A DNA stretch of 64,000 nt, from contig JAECUM010004973.1 in assembly GCA_016617855.1 (NCBI GenBank), forward strand, positions 1-64,000, read 5' to 3'. The notes beneath the pieces were generated by a model that saw only the letters and a list, made by a program, of their open reading frames with translations, was not told the DNA's origin and searched no databases. The first letter of the stretch is position 1; every line of letters starts with the position of its first letter. Shown piece by piece: positions 51,260 to 61,731 of this stretch. Position numbers and translations under genes: made by a program. Source of the DNA: Megalonaias nervosa. Lineage: Eukaryota; Mollusca; Bivalvia; Unionida; Unionidae.

Positions 51260-52173
51260 GTAAGGTGTTATTTGTGTGACAATTGTAAATCCAAATTGTA
51301 TTTACGGTGTATGTCGTTTGGTTAGTATCTTGCAACTACGTTACCCTCGCCTGACATGAAAATGAAATTTGTATAGTGTGAAGATGGCTATACAGTATTT
51401 GGCTCAGAATTAATGTCGATGTATGTAGGAATGTAATTATTTCAAAAGCAATTGAAGAGCATATAAAATTATTACAATATCAACAACAATCAATAAGTTG
51501 TTCCACTGCGGTCATATATCCCGTACACAGCACCAAAATACAATCTATAGGAATGTAATCATATAGTAATGAATATAATGACTCCGACCGAAATAAATTC
51601 TTTGCTGTCCTGCTACTGTACAAAATATTAGAAATGGGTATCATCTTCTTTTTTGCATCCTACATCATTCTTATGTCAACAATGATCTTCTATCAAAGCT
51701 ATTTGAACAAAGTTTGTCTTTCTTAAGAGGCTCAAGCAGAAATTATTGTAAAACATTTGTTTGGCGCATGTCATGGTCAGAACTGGAATACGTACGCGGA
51801 AGATATTGAGCTTATCTTTGGCACTTTACACTTTTTATTTTTTGTCTGGAGAGAATATAAATGAGGAATGAATGTACATAGCTTTGAATACGCTTAATGT
51901 TATGGAAAAATATACGGACAACATACAAAATCACTTCCACCAATGCAAATGTGAAAGGAGAAATATACTTTTGATATCTCTTGCATTTCATATCCTTTTG
52001 CTTTATAATGTGAGTAATCCTTATGTCCAGCAAATAAAATATAAAACCGTGGCTAGGTACTATCGTGCACATTTGAATAGGAAGACAAAGAACAAAGAAT
52101 TTCCATTAAAATTCCTTATCATTCAATGAGGTGATTGTTCTATGCCAATCATTCAAATAGAACACTAACTTAC

Positions 52174-52287
52174 CAGTCTCACAATTCCTTCCCGAGAAAC
52201 CAGCAACGCAGGTACAGTGGTAGCCATTGACTTGATCAGCACAATATCCTCCATGCTGACATGGAGAACTCGCACAGTCATCTATAT
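52174..52287 (-). CDS. cbEGF exon A, copy 5 (O-fucose serine lost)
   Basis: As exon A of copy 1 except that Ser before Cys3 is Tyr (CQHGGYC). This removes the O-fucose consensus from this domain while leaving O-glucose, hydroxylation and O-GlcNAc positions. Confidence 0.93.
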
Positions 52288-53242
52288 CTGTACAAACATT
52301 TTTAAGATATATTGTTGACTCGTACATGTCGTATGGACTATGGGTATATTATATTCTTTCACGTTCATTCGTATCGCAATCCAGACAAATATTAGTATTA
52401 TTGCAAATCACTTCACATGGATTTCAGGCGAAATTCGTTATTTTCCTGGCTTTGTTTTCTTTCATTACTGCTTTTGTTTTAAAAAAACGCGATGGTTTGG
52501 GTGGTTCTGTAGAAATGTTACATTCTAATATTAGTGGAATAAAACCAATGTACTGTTTAGACTTAATATTCCTTAACTATTATTAAAATGTCAGTGTTCT
52601 AAAAGTTGAGAGTGCTTTGGAATTTATATTCTCATTTATTTTTGGGGTTTTCTTGCATGGTACAGGATTTAGTGTTTTCCTAGTTTCCAAGGATAAATGG
52701 AGCAGGATGTAGAATATGCTTATGTAACCATGTATGTATTAAACAGATGGATTGGCGTTATGCGGGGAAACGGGTGTAAATAAAGTAACCTACTTAATCA
52801 TGTCAAGTTCATCAGTCGTTACAAGGACCACTACCTCAGTAACTGATATCTGGTTAGAAATGAAAAACTGGGTATAATGATATTATCGTGATTTATTTTC
52901 CTAGATGTCTCCATGTGGGTGTAAATGTTTCGCAATTTTCGATTGCTGTTTATATTCCATGAGTTTTAATTATATTCTAATCTTACATCATATTCTTATC
53001 AAATGCAAGGATGTAACTATCAGATATGCACACTTAAATTGGAATACTTGTCTGATTATAAAATAATAATATGAATTACATGTCAAAGATCACTTCAGAG
53101 GGATCAAAGATTATTACAGAAGAATAACAGCTACTAATGATTATTGTATTTCTATCACCTTAATGTACATCTGGGATCCATAACGCAATACAGAAACTCA
53201 TCTCATGATGTGAGACTATATCGGCTGCAATTTGCAATTTAC

Positions 53243-53356
53243 CTGTCTCACAATTCGATCCATTGAAACCAACAACACATGTACAGTGGTAGCGATTGAT
53301 TTCATCAACACAAGATCCACCATGCTGACATGGAGTACTCGCACATTCGTCTATAT
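53243..53356 (-). CDS. cbEGF exon B, copy 5
   Basis: As exon B of copy 1 but with VVG after Cys5. The N-G-S sequon is retained. Confidence 0.93.
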
Positions 53357-54264
53357 CTGGGAAAATATTTTAATATTCATAGACACACAAAAATTGTATC
53401 AAAGAGAACGTTGTTCTAAATTTCCTGGAAATATAAACATTTTATCTTCTTTGCTTAAACTTTATTGTACCATTTCCATTTTAAAAAGTTTCAGGTTAGG
53501 TTTATTTACCAAGAGTAAATATAACTGAAAATATTAAGAATATACGAAGCTGAATTATCCTCAGTAAACATGATATGTTCCCCCTTGTTGCTAAGGCTAA
53601 TGACACATTCATAGACATTTGATGGAAAAATATAAGACTCGGTATCTTCATTGGACGGATTCCTACCGAGAGGAAATCATAATAGCTGCAAGAAAATGTA
53701 GGCTGTATTTTTTGCTATATGTTTTACGACATTCTTATTCCATCCGTAGCCTTAGACTGAGTTATTTCACCGTAAATGACTTCCGCATTCTGCACCAAAA
53801 CATGGAAACAAAGTAATGTTATTGTTGGTGACACTTCTCTCTTGAAAATATATTTACCGTGAATGGTTTTCGATGTTTATCTTTCAAATACTTTCGTTTT
53901 CTCTTAAATGCCCATGATATTCGCATTCTGTGATGGTGGACTTACACCATTTACCTTGGAGTTTATGACGATTTCTAGAGGAATGTTATTGTAATAAAAA
54001 AGTTTTTAAGCAAAGGAATGTATTGCAGAATCAACAAAGGTCAGCTAATTGTTCCGTTGCTGTCACATATCCCATACAAACTGGTAAAATCCAATCTGTA
54101 AGAAATTTAAATCAAAGCTGGAAACCTTTGCCGCTTAAGATAGAAGTTTACAATATTTGGTTGGTACCTAAATATAATTTTCAATTGCCATTGGATTCTT
54201 CGAGTATCCTCAAACATGGAGTTGATTATTCTGCACTAATATTACAGGTGAAATTTCAATTTAC

Positions 54265-54378
54265 CTGTCTCGCAATTTCGTCCGGAGAACCCAAGAATGC
54301 AGGTACAATGGTATCCATTGACTTCATCCACACAAGATCCGCCATGTTGACATGGTGTAACTGCGCATTCGTCTATAT
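54265..54378 (-). CDS. cbEGF exon C, copy 5
   Basis: As exon C of copy 1 but starting DIDEC rather than DIDDC. Both fit calcium binding. Confidence 0.93.
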
Positions 54379-55055
54379 CTGTACATATATTTATTGTTTA
54401 TTATGGTTGACATACAGGCATTTGAAGTGGTCATGTATTGTATATGGAACAAGATTCAATACTCTACTTATACAAACAAGTTTTCCTTGTATTGTTGCCT
54501 CGAACATGTGGTAGGAAATAGATGTCTGTTTCGTTCTTTCAAATTCAATCTTATTCCATACCAGAAAAAATATAAATATTAATATTATTGCAACTCAATT
54601 CACACGAATTTAAGAGGAATGTAGTTGTATTCATTGTTTATTTTCTTTGTTTGGCATCCATTTTTAAAATTATTAATTTGCTAAAACTTCATTGTGGTAA
54701 ACGTTTAGAGTGCTTTGAAACTTATTAAGTTTGTTGTTGTTTGCTTGCATTGAAAATGATTGTTTTCCTATTTTCCAAAGATAAATAGTGACAGATGAAG
54801 ACCATAGTTATGAAACCACGTAATCATTAAACAGGTGGATCCGCTATATACGACGGAACAGGGACAGTTAAAGGAACCTATGTTATCATCAAAAGTTTCT
54901 CAGTTGTTACAAGGGTTACTGACACATTCTGCTTAGATAGGAATCGAAAATATTGGGTGCCTAAATATAAGTTTCAATTGTCATTGCTTCGTTCGATAAT
55001 CGTCAAACACCGAGTTGAGCATTCTGCACAATATTATAGGTGAATTACAATTTAC

Positions 55056-55169
55056 CCGTCTCACAATTTCGTCCGGAGAACCCAGTAACGCAGGTACAAT
55101 GGTATCCGTTGACTTCATCAACACAAGATCCCCCATGCTGACATAGAGCAACTGCGCATTCGTCTATAT
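55056..55169 (-). CDS. cbEGF exon D, copy 5
   Basis: Same protein as exon D of copy 1. The D-to-next-A interval that follows lacks the cassette. Confidence 0.93.
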
Positions 55170-56576
55170 CTGTACAGATATGTATTGTTTATTATTGTTG
55201 ACACATAGGCATTTGGGGTCGTTATGCATTGCATATGGGAAACGGTGTAATCGTATTCATGTATGAACATGTTTAACTTGTATTGCTGGAAGATACATGT
55301 AGTAGGAAATCGATGTTTCCTTCAGTCTTTCAAATCTATTCCTATTACAAACCAGAACAAGTACTGGTTTTATTACAATTCATTTTACACGAGTTTAATA
55401 GAAATGGTATTGTTTTCATTGTTTATTTTCTTTCTTTTCCTTTTATTTTCAACAACGTGGATTGTGTTTGTGGTTTTGTTATAAAGCCCCATTCGAATAT
55501 TACTGTAATGCGTCCAATATCGTAATTACAGTTGTTGCAAGACAATGTAGGCCGTATGCTGAGTATATGTTCTATGACGTTCATATTCATCCGTAGCCTT
55601 TACTCTGAGTTATTTCATCATAAATCGTGTGTCGTTTTACGTGTACCAAAGTATTCGAAGAATGTAAGGTGTTATTTGCGTGACATTCTTAGTCCAAATT
55701 ATATTTACTGTGTATGTCGTTTGGTTATTATCTTTCAACTACTTTACCTTCGCCTGACATGAAAATGAAATTTGTATCGTGTGAAGATGGCTATACAGTA
55801 TTTGGCTCAGAATTAATGTCGATGTCTGTAGGAATGTAATTATTTCAAAAGCAATTGAAGAGCATATAAAATTATTACAATATCAACAACAATCAATAAG
55901 TTGTTCCATTGCGGTCAAAATTCGCGTACTCAGCGCCAAAATACAATCTATAGGAATGTAATCGTATAGTAATGAATATAATGACTCCGACCGAAATAAA
56001 TTCTTTGCTGACCTGCTGCTATGCAAAATGATTAGAAATATGGATATTATCTTCTTTGTGGTTACTACATCATTCTTATGTCAACAATGTTCTTCAATAA
56101 AAGCTATTTGATCAAAGTTTGTCTTTCTTAAGTTGATCAAATACGAATGATTGTAAAACATTGTTTTTGTGCAAGTTATGTTCAGATCTATAATACGTAC
56201 GCGGATGATCTTGAGCTTATCTTTGGCACTTTACATTTTCTATTTTTCGTCTGGAGAGAATATAAATGAGGAATGAATGTATTAACTTTGAATACGCGTA
56301 ATGTTATGGAAGTATATACGGACAACATACAAAATGATTTCCACTAATTTAAATGCGAAAGGAGAAATGTACTATTGACATGCCTTGCATTTCATATCCT
56401 TTTGCTTTATAATGTGAGCAATTATTATGTCCAGCAAATAAAATATAAAACCGTGGCTAGGTACTATCGTACACCTTTTAATAGAAGAGAATGAACGAAC
56501 AATTTCCATTAAAATTCCTTATCACTGAGTGACGTGATTGTTCCACGCCATTCATTCGAATAGAACACTAACTTGC

Positions 56577-56690
56577 CAGTCTCACAATTCCTTCCCGAAA
56601 AACCAGCAACGCAGGTACATTGGTAGCCATTGATGTGGTCAGCAGAAGATCCTCCATGCTGACATGGAGAACTCGCGCAGTCATCTATAT
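56577..56690 (-). CDS. cbEGF exon A-like, Cys3 lost and GC donor
   Basis: A 114-nt exon in frame, but Cys3 is Ser (CQHGGSSAD), which would leave Cys1 without its normal Cys1-Cys3 disulfide partner. The donor is GCAAGT instead of GTAAGT. GC-AG introns are a known minor class with exactly this consensus, so splicing may persist. The combination suggests relaxed constraint. Confidence 0.6.
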
Positions 56691-56869
56691 CTGTACAAAC
56701 ATGTTTAACATATATTGTTGACTCGTACATGTTGTACGAACTATGGACATGTTTTATTCTTTCACATTCAATCGTGTCGCAAGCCAGAACAGATATCATT
56801 GTTATTGCAAGTCTCTTCACGTGGATTTCTGGCGAAAATTGTCATTTTCCTGGATTTGTTGTCGTTTCC

Positions 56870-57440
56870 AGAAGAATGAACTTTTGACCCTCATCCGGGT
56901 ATCTGTTTTGGGTCTTAATTAGTCTTGTGACTGATATTTTGATAAAGGTTGTGTCAGGTGGGCTTAAAACACGAGACATGTAAAGATTTATTATGTTATG
57001 ACCAGTTTGAGTTGAATTTTATTTTCTTGAAATTATTAAATTCAAGTGGGTATTTTCCCTGGAAATACAGAGGTGATGTGAAAAAATTCTTTAATAAAGA
57101 TATTTATTGGAATTTATACAGTATTCAAAACTGGAATAATATTTCTGCGATTCAACAAGAGACTGTTGACACAGCATCACTTCGCGGATCACAACAGATG
57201 TCATCGCCTTCAATTTCGATTTTCTTCGGGACTCGAACACAGTTGCATTGAGACTTTTTATTACTAGGACTTCTATTTTTAATTCTTGGATTAAGTTTTG
57301 GATTTTATTCGGAGAACCGTAAGTTCTTTTCCTTATTTTTCATTTTGTATTCTAGGGAAATAAATTATTTGTTAAATTTTATAAAGCCTGTTTTATTCAG
57401 TCCTTTTTGTTATGTATTTCAAGAGCATTGACTCGTAACA
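56870..57440 (+). mobile_element. LTR-like interspersed repeat, diverged copy III
   Basis: Replaces unit sequence equivalent to 27440-27575. Its right part (about 57120-57440) matches the repeats at 2429 and 11557: a CATCGCC...CGAACAC block, then a TAGGGAAATAAATTATTT block, then an end CGTAACA. The left part is weakly similar. It contains a 100-residue ORF (56949-57251) with no recognised domain. Confidence 0.5.
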
Positions 57441-57560
57441 CTTTGGAATTATTTTCTCATTTATGGTTGGGGTTTTCTTACATTGCACGTAAGTTAGCGT
57501 TTTCCTAATTTCAAAAGATACATGGAGATGGATGTAGAATATGCCTATGAAGCCAAGCAT

Positions 57561-57674
57561 GAATTAAACAGATTGATCCGCTATAGGCGGGGAAACGGGT
57601 TTAATTAAAGTAATCTACTTTATCATGTCGAGTTCATCAGTCGTTTCAAGGGCCACTGCCGCAGTAATTGATAT
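57561..57674 (-). pseudogene. Dead subtype-I EGF exon A' (outer copy)
   Basis: Matches the A' relic of the array units. An acceptor-like AATCAG and ATATCAATTAC are present, but stops and lost cysteines prevent coding. Confidence 0.65.
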
Positions 57675-58059
57675 CTGATTGAAAAAGTGTAAAAAGATTC
57701 ATAACCATTATATAGAGAGTTATTTTCCTAGATGTTTCGATGTGGGTGTTTTCGAGTTTCTCGATATCTGTTTATGTTCGATGAGTTTTAATTATATTTT
57801 GATTTTACATCATTTTCTTGTCCAGTGTAAGGAGCTAACTATCGGATTGTCGAACTTGAATTCGAATACTCTTCAGATTATACAATAATAATACGAATTG
57901 CATGTGAAAGATTGGTTTTGAATTCTTAAATGATTGTAAAACATTGGTTTTGTGCAAGTCATGGTCAGAACTGGAATACGTACGCGGAAGATCTTGAGCT
58001 TATCTTTGGCACTTTACATTTTCTATTTCTCGTCTGGAGAGAATATAAATGAGGAATGA

Positions 58060-58317
58060 ATGTATTTAGCTTTGCATGCGCGTAACGTTATGGAAATATA
58101 TATGGAAAACATACAATATCTTTTCCAGCAATACAAATGTGAAAGGAGAAATATACTTTTGATATCTTTTGCATTTCATGTCCTTTTGCTTTATAATGTG
58201 ACTAATGATTATGTCGAGCAAATAAAATATAAAACCGTGGCCAGGTACTATCATGCACATTTTAACAGGAAGACAAAGAACAAAGAATTTCCATTAAAAT
58301 TCCTTATCATTCAATGA
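58060..58317 (+). other. Antisense 85-residue ORF shared with array units
   Basis: An open frame on the strand opposite the EGF gene, just beyond exon A. Copies 2-5 of the array hold an ORF of the same length with no indels (33101, 39356, 45613, 51872). The protein is basic with a hydrophobic centre (ILLISFAFH, LLLYNV) and matches no family I know. The equivalents at about 26840 and 56278 carry stops, so chance preservation in an AT-rich intron is the simpler reading. Confidence 0.2.
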
Positions 58318-58361
58318 GGTGATTGTTCTATGCCAATCATTCAAATAGAACACTAACTTAC

Positions 58362-58475
58362 CAGTCTCACAATTCCTTCCCGAGAAACCAGCAACGCAGG
58401 AACAATGGTATCCGTTGACTTCATCAACACAAGATCCTCCATGTTGGCATGGACCACCGGCACATTCATCTATGT
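58362..58475 (-). CDS. cbEGF exon, chimeric A/D type
   Basis: A 114-nt phase 1-1 exon with donor GTAAGT. The domain starts [10 protein letters not shown], has [12 protein letters not shown] as in exons C and D, and ends VAGFSGRNC with the A-type 3' sequence and A-type downstream intron. It has O-fucose, hydroxylation and O-GlcNAc positions but no O-glucose serine. Confidence 0.9.
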
Positions 58476-59019
58476 CTGTATCGATATGTATATTTTATTA
58501 TGGCTGACACGCACATCTAATGGTTATTGATTGTACAATGGAAACAATATGATGCTAAACTGTTATAATAACAAGTCAATAGAAAGGTCTTTAAAATCCC
58601 CATCTGGTCCAGTTGAAAGACCATTTTCCCATTTACATTTGGTTCATAGTTCTTATATAAGAGAAGATAACCCAACTCACCGTAAAACAATTGATTACTG
58701 GTGCAATGTTTGGTCGGAAGTGGAATGTGTACGAGTAAGATCTTGTGCTTTTATTTAACACTTTAGTTTTCCACGTGTCCCGATCAGGACAGAATAGAAA
58801 CATGGATTAAAGAGCTTTGAATAGGCATAGTTGTAAAAAAAAAAAATGAATGTAGATCATAATGAAATCATTTCAAAGGAATTATAATGGCAAAAGTAAA
58901 ATATACTTTTGGTATATCTTGTATATCGTTTACCTTTGTCTAATAATTTTATCTAAACATATGTGCTGCAAATCAATTATAAAGCATATGAAATGTAAGT
59001 GGATGGAACACTAACATAC

Positions 59020-59133
59020 CAGTCTCACAATTACGTCCCGAGAAACCAACAACGCAGGTACAGTGGTAGTCATTGACTTGGTCAACACACGATCCTCCAT
59101 GCTGACATGGAGAACTCGCACATTCGTCTATAT
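59020..59133 (-). CDS. cbEGF exon, subtype II (intact)
   Basis: A 114-nt exon with acceptor TCTCTCAG and donor GTATGT. The domain starts [10 protein letters not shown], then CQHGGSC, then [10 protein letters not shown], and ends [10 protein letters not shown]. All four modification consensus positions are present. If spliced directly to the exon at 60981, its first residue becomes Tyr, because that exon ends in T rather than G. Confidence 0.9.
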
Positions 59134-59319
59134 CTGAGAGAATATTTGAATATTCATAGCCACAGAAAAATTGTATCTAAAAGAATGTAGATTACATTTA
59201 CTGGAAATGTTAACTTTTCATGTTGTTGTATTAAACTTCCTTATAGTATCTCTTTTACAAATGTTTCATGTTAATCTAATTGACCAAGAGTAAAAAAAAG
59301 AAAGTTACTGAACGCATGT

Positions 59320-59394
59320 GGCAAAAGTAACTTACGTAATCATGACGTGTTGCTCCCTTGTTAAAGGTCGCACTGTCACATTCATCAGTATCTT
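59320..59394 (-). pseudogene. Dead subtype-I EGF exon (outer copy)
   Basis: After CCTATAAG the frame reads D-T-D-E-C-D-S and later H-D-Y-V-S-Y-F-C, recognisably subtype I. Cys2 and Cys3 are lost. Confidence 0.6.
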
Positions 59395-60021
59395 ATAGGA
59401 AACGGGAAACTGAATAAGATCTTTTTGGATGGATTCCTACTTATTGGAAAGCATAATATTTGCAAGCAATTGTAAGGAATATGTTGGGTATTATGTTCTA
59501 CGACATTCTTATATCAACCGTTGCCTTCACCCTGAGTTATTTCACCGGATATCGTCTTTAGTTTCTTGCACAAAATACTGAAACAATAGAAGATGCTATT
59601 TGTTTTGAAACGTGTAAGTCATAAACCTTTCTCCCGTGAATAGTGTTCGGTTTTTATATTTTAAATATTTTAGTTCTCATCTGAAATCGACATTCTAATA
59701 TTATCCTGAGATAGTGTAAATATATCATTTTGCTTGGAATTCATGACGATTTCTGGAGGAAATGTTTTCTTATAAAAGTAATTTTAAAGTGTAGGAAAGT
59801 ATTGCAGCATCAGCAGCAGGCATGTAAGTTTTCAGTGATCTCACCTCTCCCATACAAACTGGTAAAACACAATCTGCAAGAAAGTTATCTGAAATCTGAA
59901 AATCTTCTGCAGCTTAATTAGGAGTCCAAAATATTTGGTTCCTAAATATAAATTTGAATAGTAATCGCTTGACTCGATATTCATCAAAATTGGCATTGAT
60001 CATTCTGAAACTAATATTACA

Positions 60022-60178
60022 GGTGAAATTGCAATTTACCTGTCTCACAATTTCGTCCGGAAAATCAAGGAATGCAGGTAAAATGGTATCCGTTGACTTC
60101 ATCAAGACAAGATCCCCCATGTTGACATTGCTGGATTCTCCGGTCGATATTGTGAGACAGGTAAATTAACAATTTCAC
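60022..60178. repeat. Inverted repeat made of EGF exon ends
   Basis: Arms of about 50 bp at roughly 60022-60070 and 60126-60178 are inverted copies of the same EGF exon 3' end and donor. On the plus strand the right arm reads A-G-F-S-G-R-Y-C-E-T followed by GGTAAAT. The loop is about 55 bp. Confidence 0.75.
60040..60127 (-). pseudogene. Truncated dead subtype-II EGF exon
   Basis: The 3' part of a C/D-type exon with intact GTAAAT donor. It contains a TGA and a Cys-to-Phe change (G-Y-H-F-T-C), and the exon start with its acceptor is missing. It is cut off where an inverted EGF fragment begins. Confidence 0.75.
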
Positions 60179-60464
60179 TTCTACTTTCCATTCATTGTAC
60201 GTATTTTTAATGGCGAAAGGTGCAAAATGAGTTCCTTCATCCGAACTGGAATATAAATGCGGAAGAGCTAAAGCTTATCTTTCGGCATTTGAATTGTCTG
60301 TTTTTCCTCTGGAGAGAACATAATTGAGGAATGAATGTATTCAGCTATGAATATGCTTATTGTTATGAAAAAAAATGTATGGAAATCAACTAGACTGGCA
60401 AAGGATAAATTTGCTTCTCATATGTCTTGAATTTCATTTCTTTATCCCTTATAACTTGTCCAAG

Positions 60465-60516
60465 TCAGCACACGATCCTCTATGCTGACATGGAGAACTC
60501 GCACAGTCGTATATGT
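60465..60516 (-). pseudogene. 5' half of a subtype-II EGF exon
   Basis: After ATAG the frame reads [18 protein letters not shown] and then stops. Cys4-6 and the donor are gone. It may be the missing half of a rearranged exon such as that at 60040. Confidence 0.75.
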
Positions 60517-60980
60517 CTATACAAACATTTTTAACTTGTATTTTTGACTCTCACATTTTAGCAGGAAATATGTATTCGTTTTTTTTTCCGTTCAAATGCA
60601 ATCCCATCGCACACCCTAATAAATATTAATATCATTGCAACTCACACTCCCTAATAAATATTAGTATCATTGCAACTACCTCGCATGATAATCGTTATTT
60701 TCGTTTTTGTTTTCTTTGGTTTCTTTTGTTAACTAACGCGATGGTTTAGGTGGTCCTTTTGGGATGCCACATGCTAACATTAGTGTAACAAAACCTATTT
60801 ACTATTTACACTTTATATTCCGTAACAGTTGTTATAAAGTCAGTATTCTAAAAGTTGAGAGTATTTTGAAATTTATATTCCCGTTTATTTTTTGGTGTTT
60901 TCTTGCTTTGCAGAGAACTGACTGCTTTTCTGATTTTCATTGAGGAGAGAAATATAGAATATATTTTTGAAACCATGTAC

Positions 60981-61094
60981 ATATTAAACAGGTGGATCCG
61001 CTATATCCGGGGGAACACGTACAGCTGAAGGAACCTACGTTATCATGACAAGCTGCTCCGTTGTTACATGGGTTACTGGAACATTCATTGATAT
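60981..61094 (-). CDS. cbEGF exon, subtype I (intact)
   Basis: A 114-nt exon with acceptor CCCATCAG and donor GTACAT. The domain starts [10 protein letters not shown], then CNNGAAC, then [10 protein letters not shown], and ends SPGYSGSTC. It has all six cysteines, the hydroxylation pattern and an O-glucose consensus. It is the intact reference for the dead A', B' and C' exons inside the array. The last exon base is T, so the next domain would begin with Tyr instead of Asp. Confidence 0.85.
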
Positions 61095-61731
61095 CTGATG
61101 GGAGAAAAATATCTCAGTATAATCATTTGGATGGATTCCTGCTGAGAAGGAATCATAATGGTTGCAAGATAATATACGCAGTATCTTCAATATATGTTCT
61201 ACGACATTTTTTCAACCGTATCCTATACATTCAGTTATTTTACCGTAAATATTTTTTCATTTTGTACACCAAAACACAGAATCAGTGTAAGATAACATGT
61301 TTAGTAATTCATCTCAGTCCAAAAATTTAATTTTCGTGAATGATGTTTGGAGTTTATATCTAGACTCTTTTACTTCTGTTCCGAAATTAACATGCTTGTC
61401 GTATTCTGTGATGGTGCAATTACGACATTTACCTTAAAATTCATGGCGGTTTCGAATGGAATTTTATTTTTATCAAAAGCAATTTTTGAAGAATCGGAAA
61501 TTATTACAGGATGACCAACAGTCCGATGATTGTTCCACTGCCGTCACACCGTCCGTACAAACTGGTAAAATACAGTCTTTAGGCAAGCAAACAGAAAGCT
61601 GAAAAACATTTGCTGCTTAGATCTCAATCCAAAACAGCTGATACATAGATATAAATTGCCGTGGCCATCGTTATATTTCATTCTCGTCAAGAACTGAGTT
61701 GATAAATCTACAATAACATTACAGGTGAAAC

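Larger units (their letters stand above)
45915..52173 (-). repeat. Tandem unit copy 4 (6259 bp)
   Basis: Near-identical. Exon B encodes VAG where copies 1-3 encode VTG, and several B-C intron variants are shared with copy 5. Confidence 0.95.
52174..56576 (-). repeat. Tandem unit copy 5 (4403 bp, lacks the cassette)
   Basis: Contains A, A', B, B', C, C' and D like the others, but the 1.86 kb MITE-flanked cassette is missing. 4403 plus 1862 gives 6265, the normal period. It is slightly more diverged from the others than they are from one another. Confidence 0.93.

Noticed and set aside
27135..56576. Regularly spaced near-identical blocks that might suggest CRISPR or satellite DNA
   Set aside because: The period is over 6 kb with coding exons and introns inside. 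It is segmental tandem duplication, not a CRISPR array or classic satellite.
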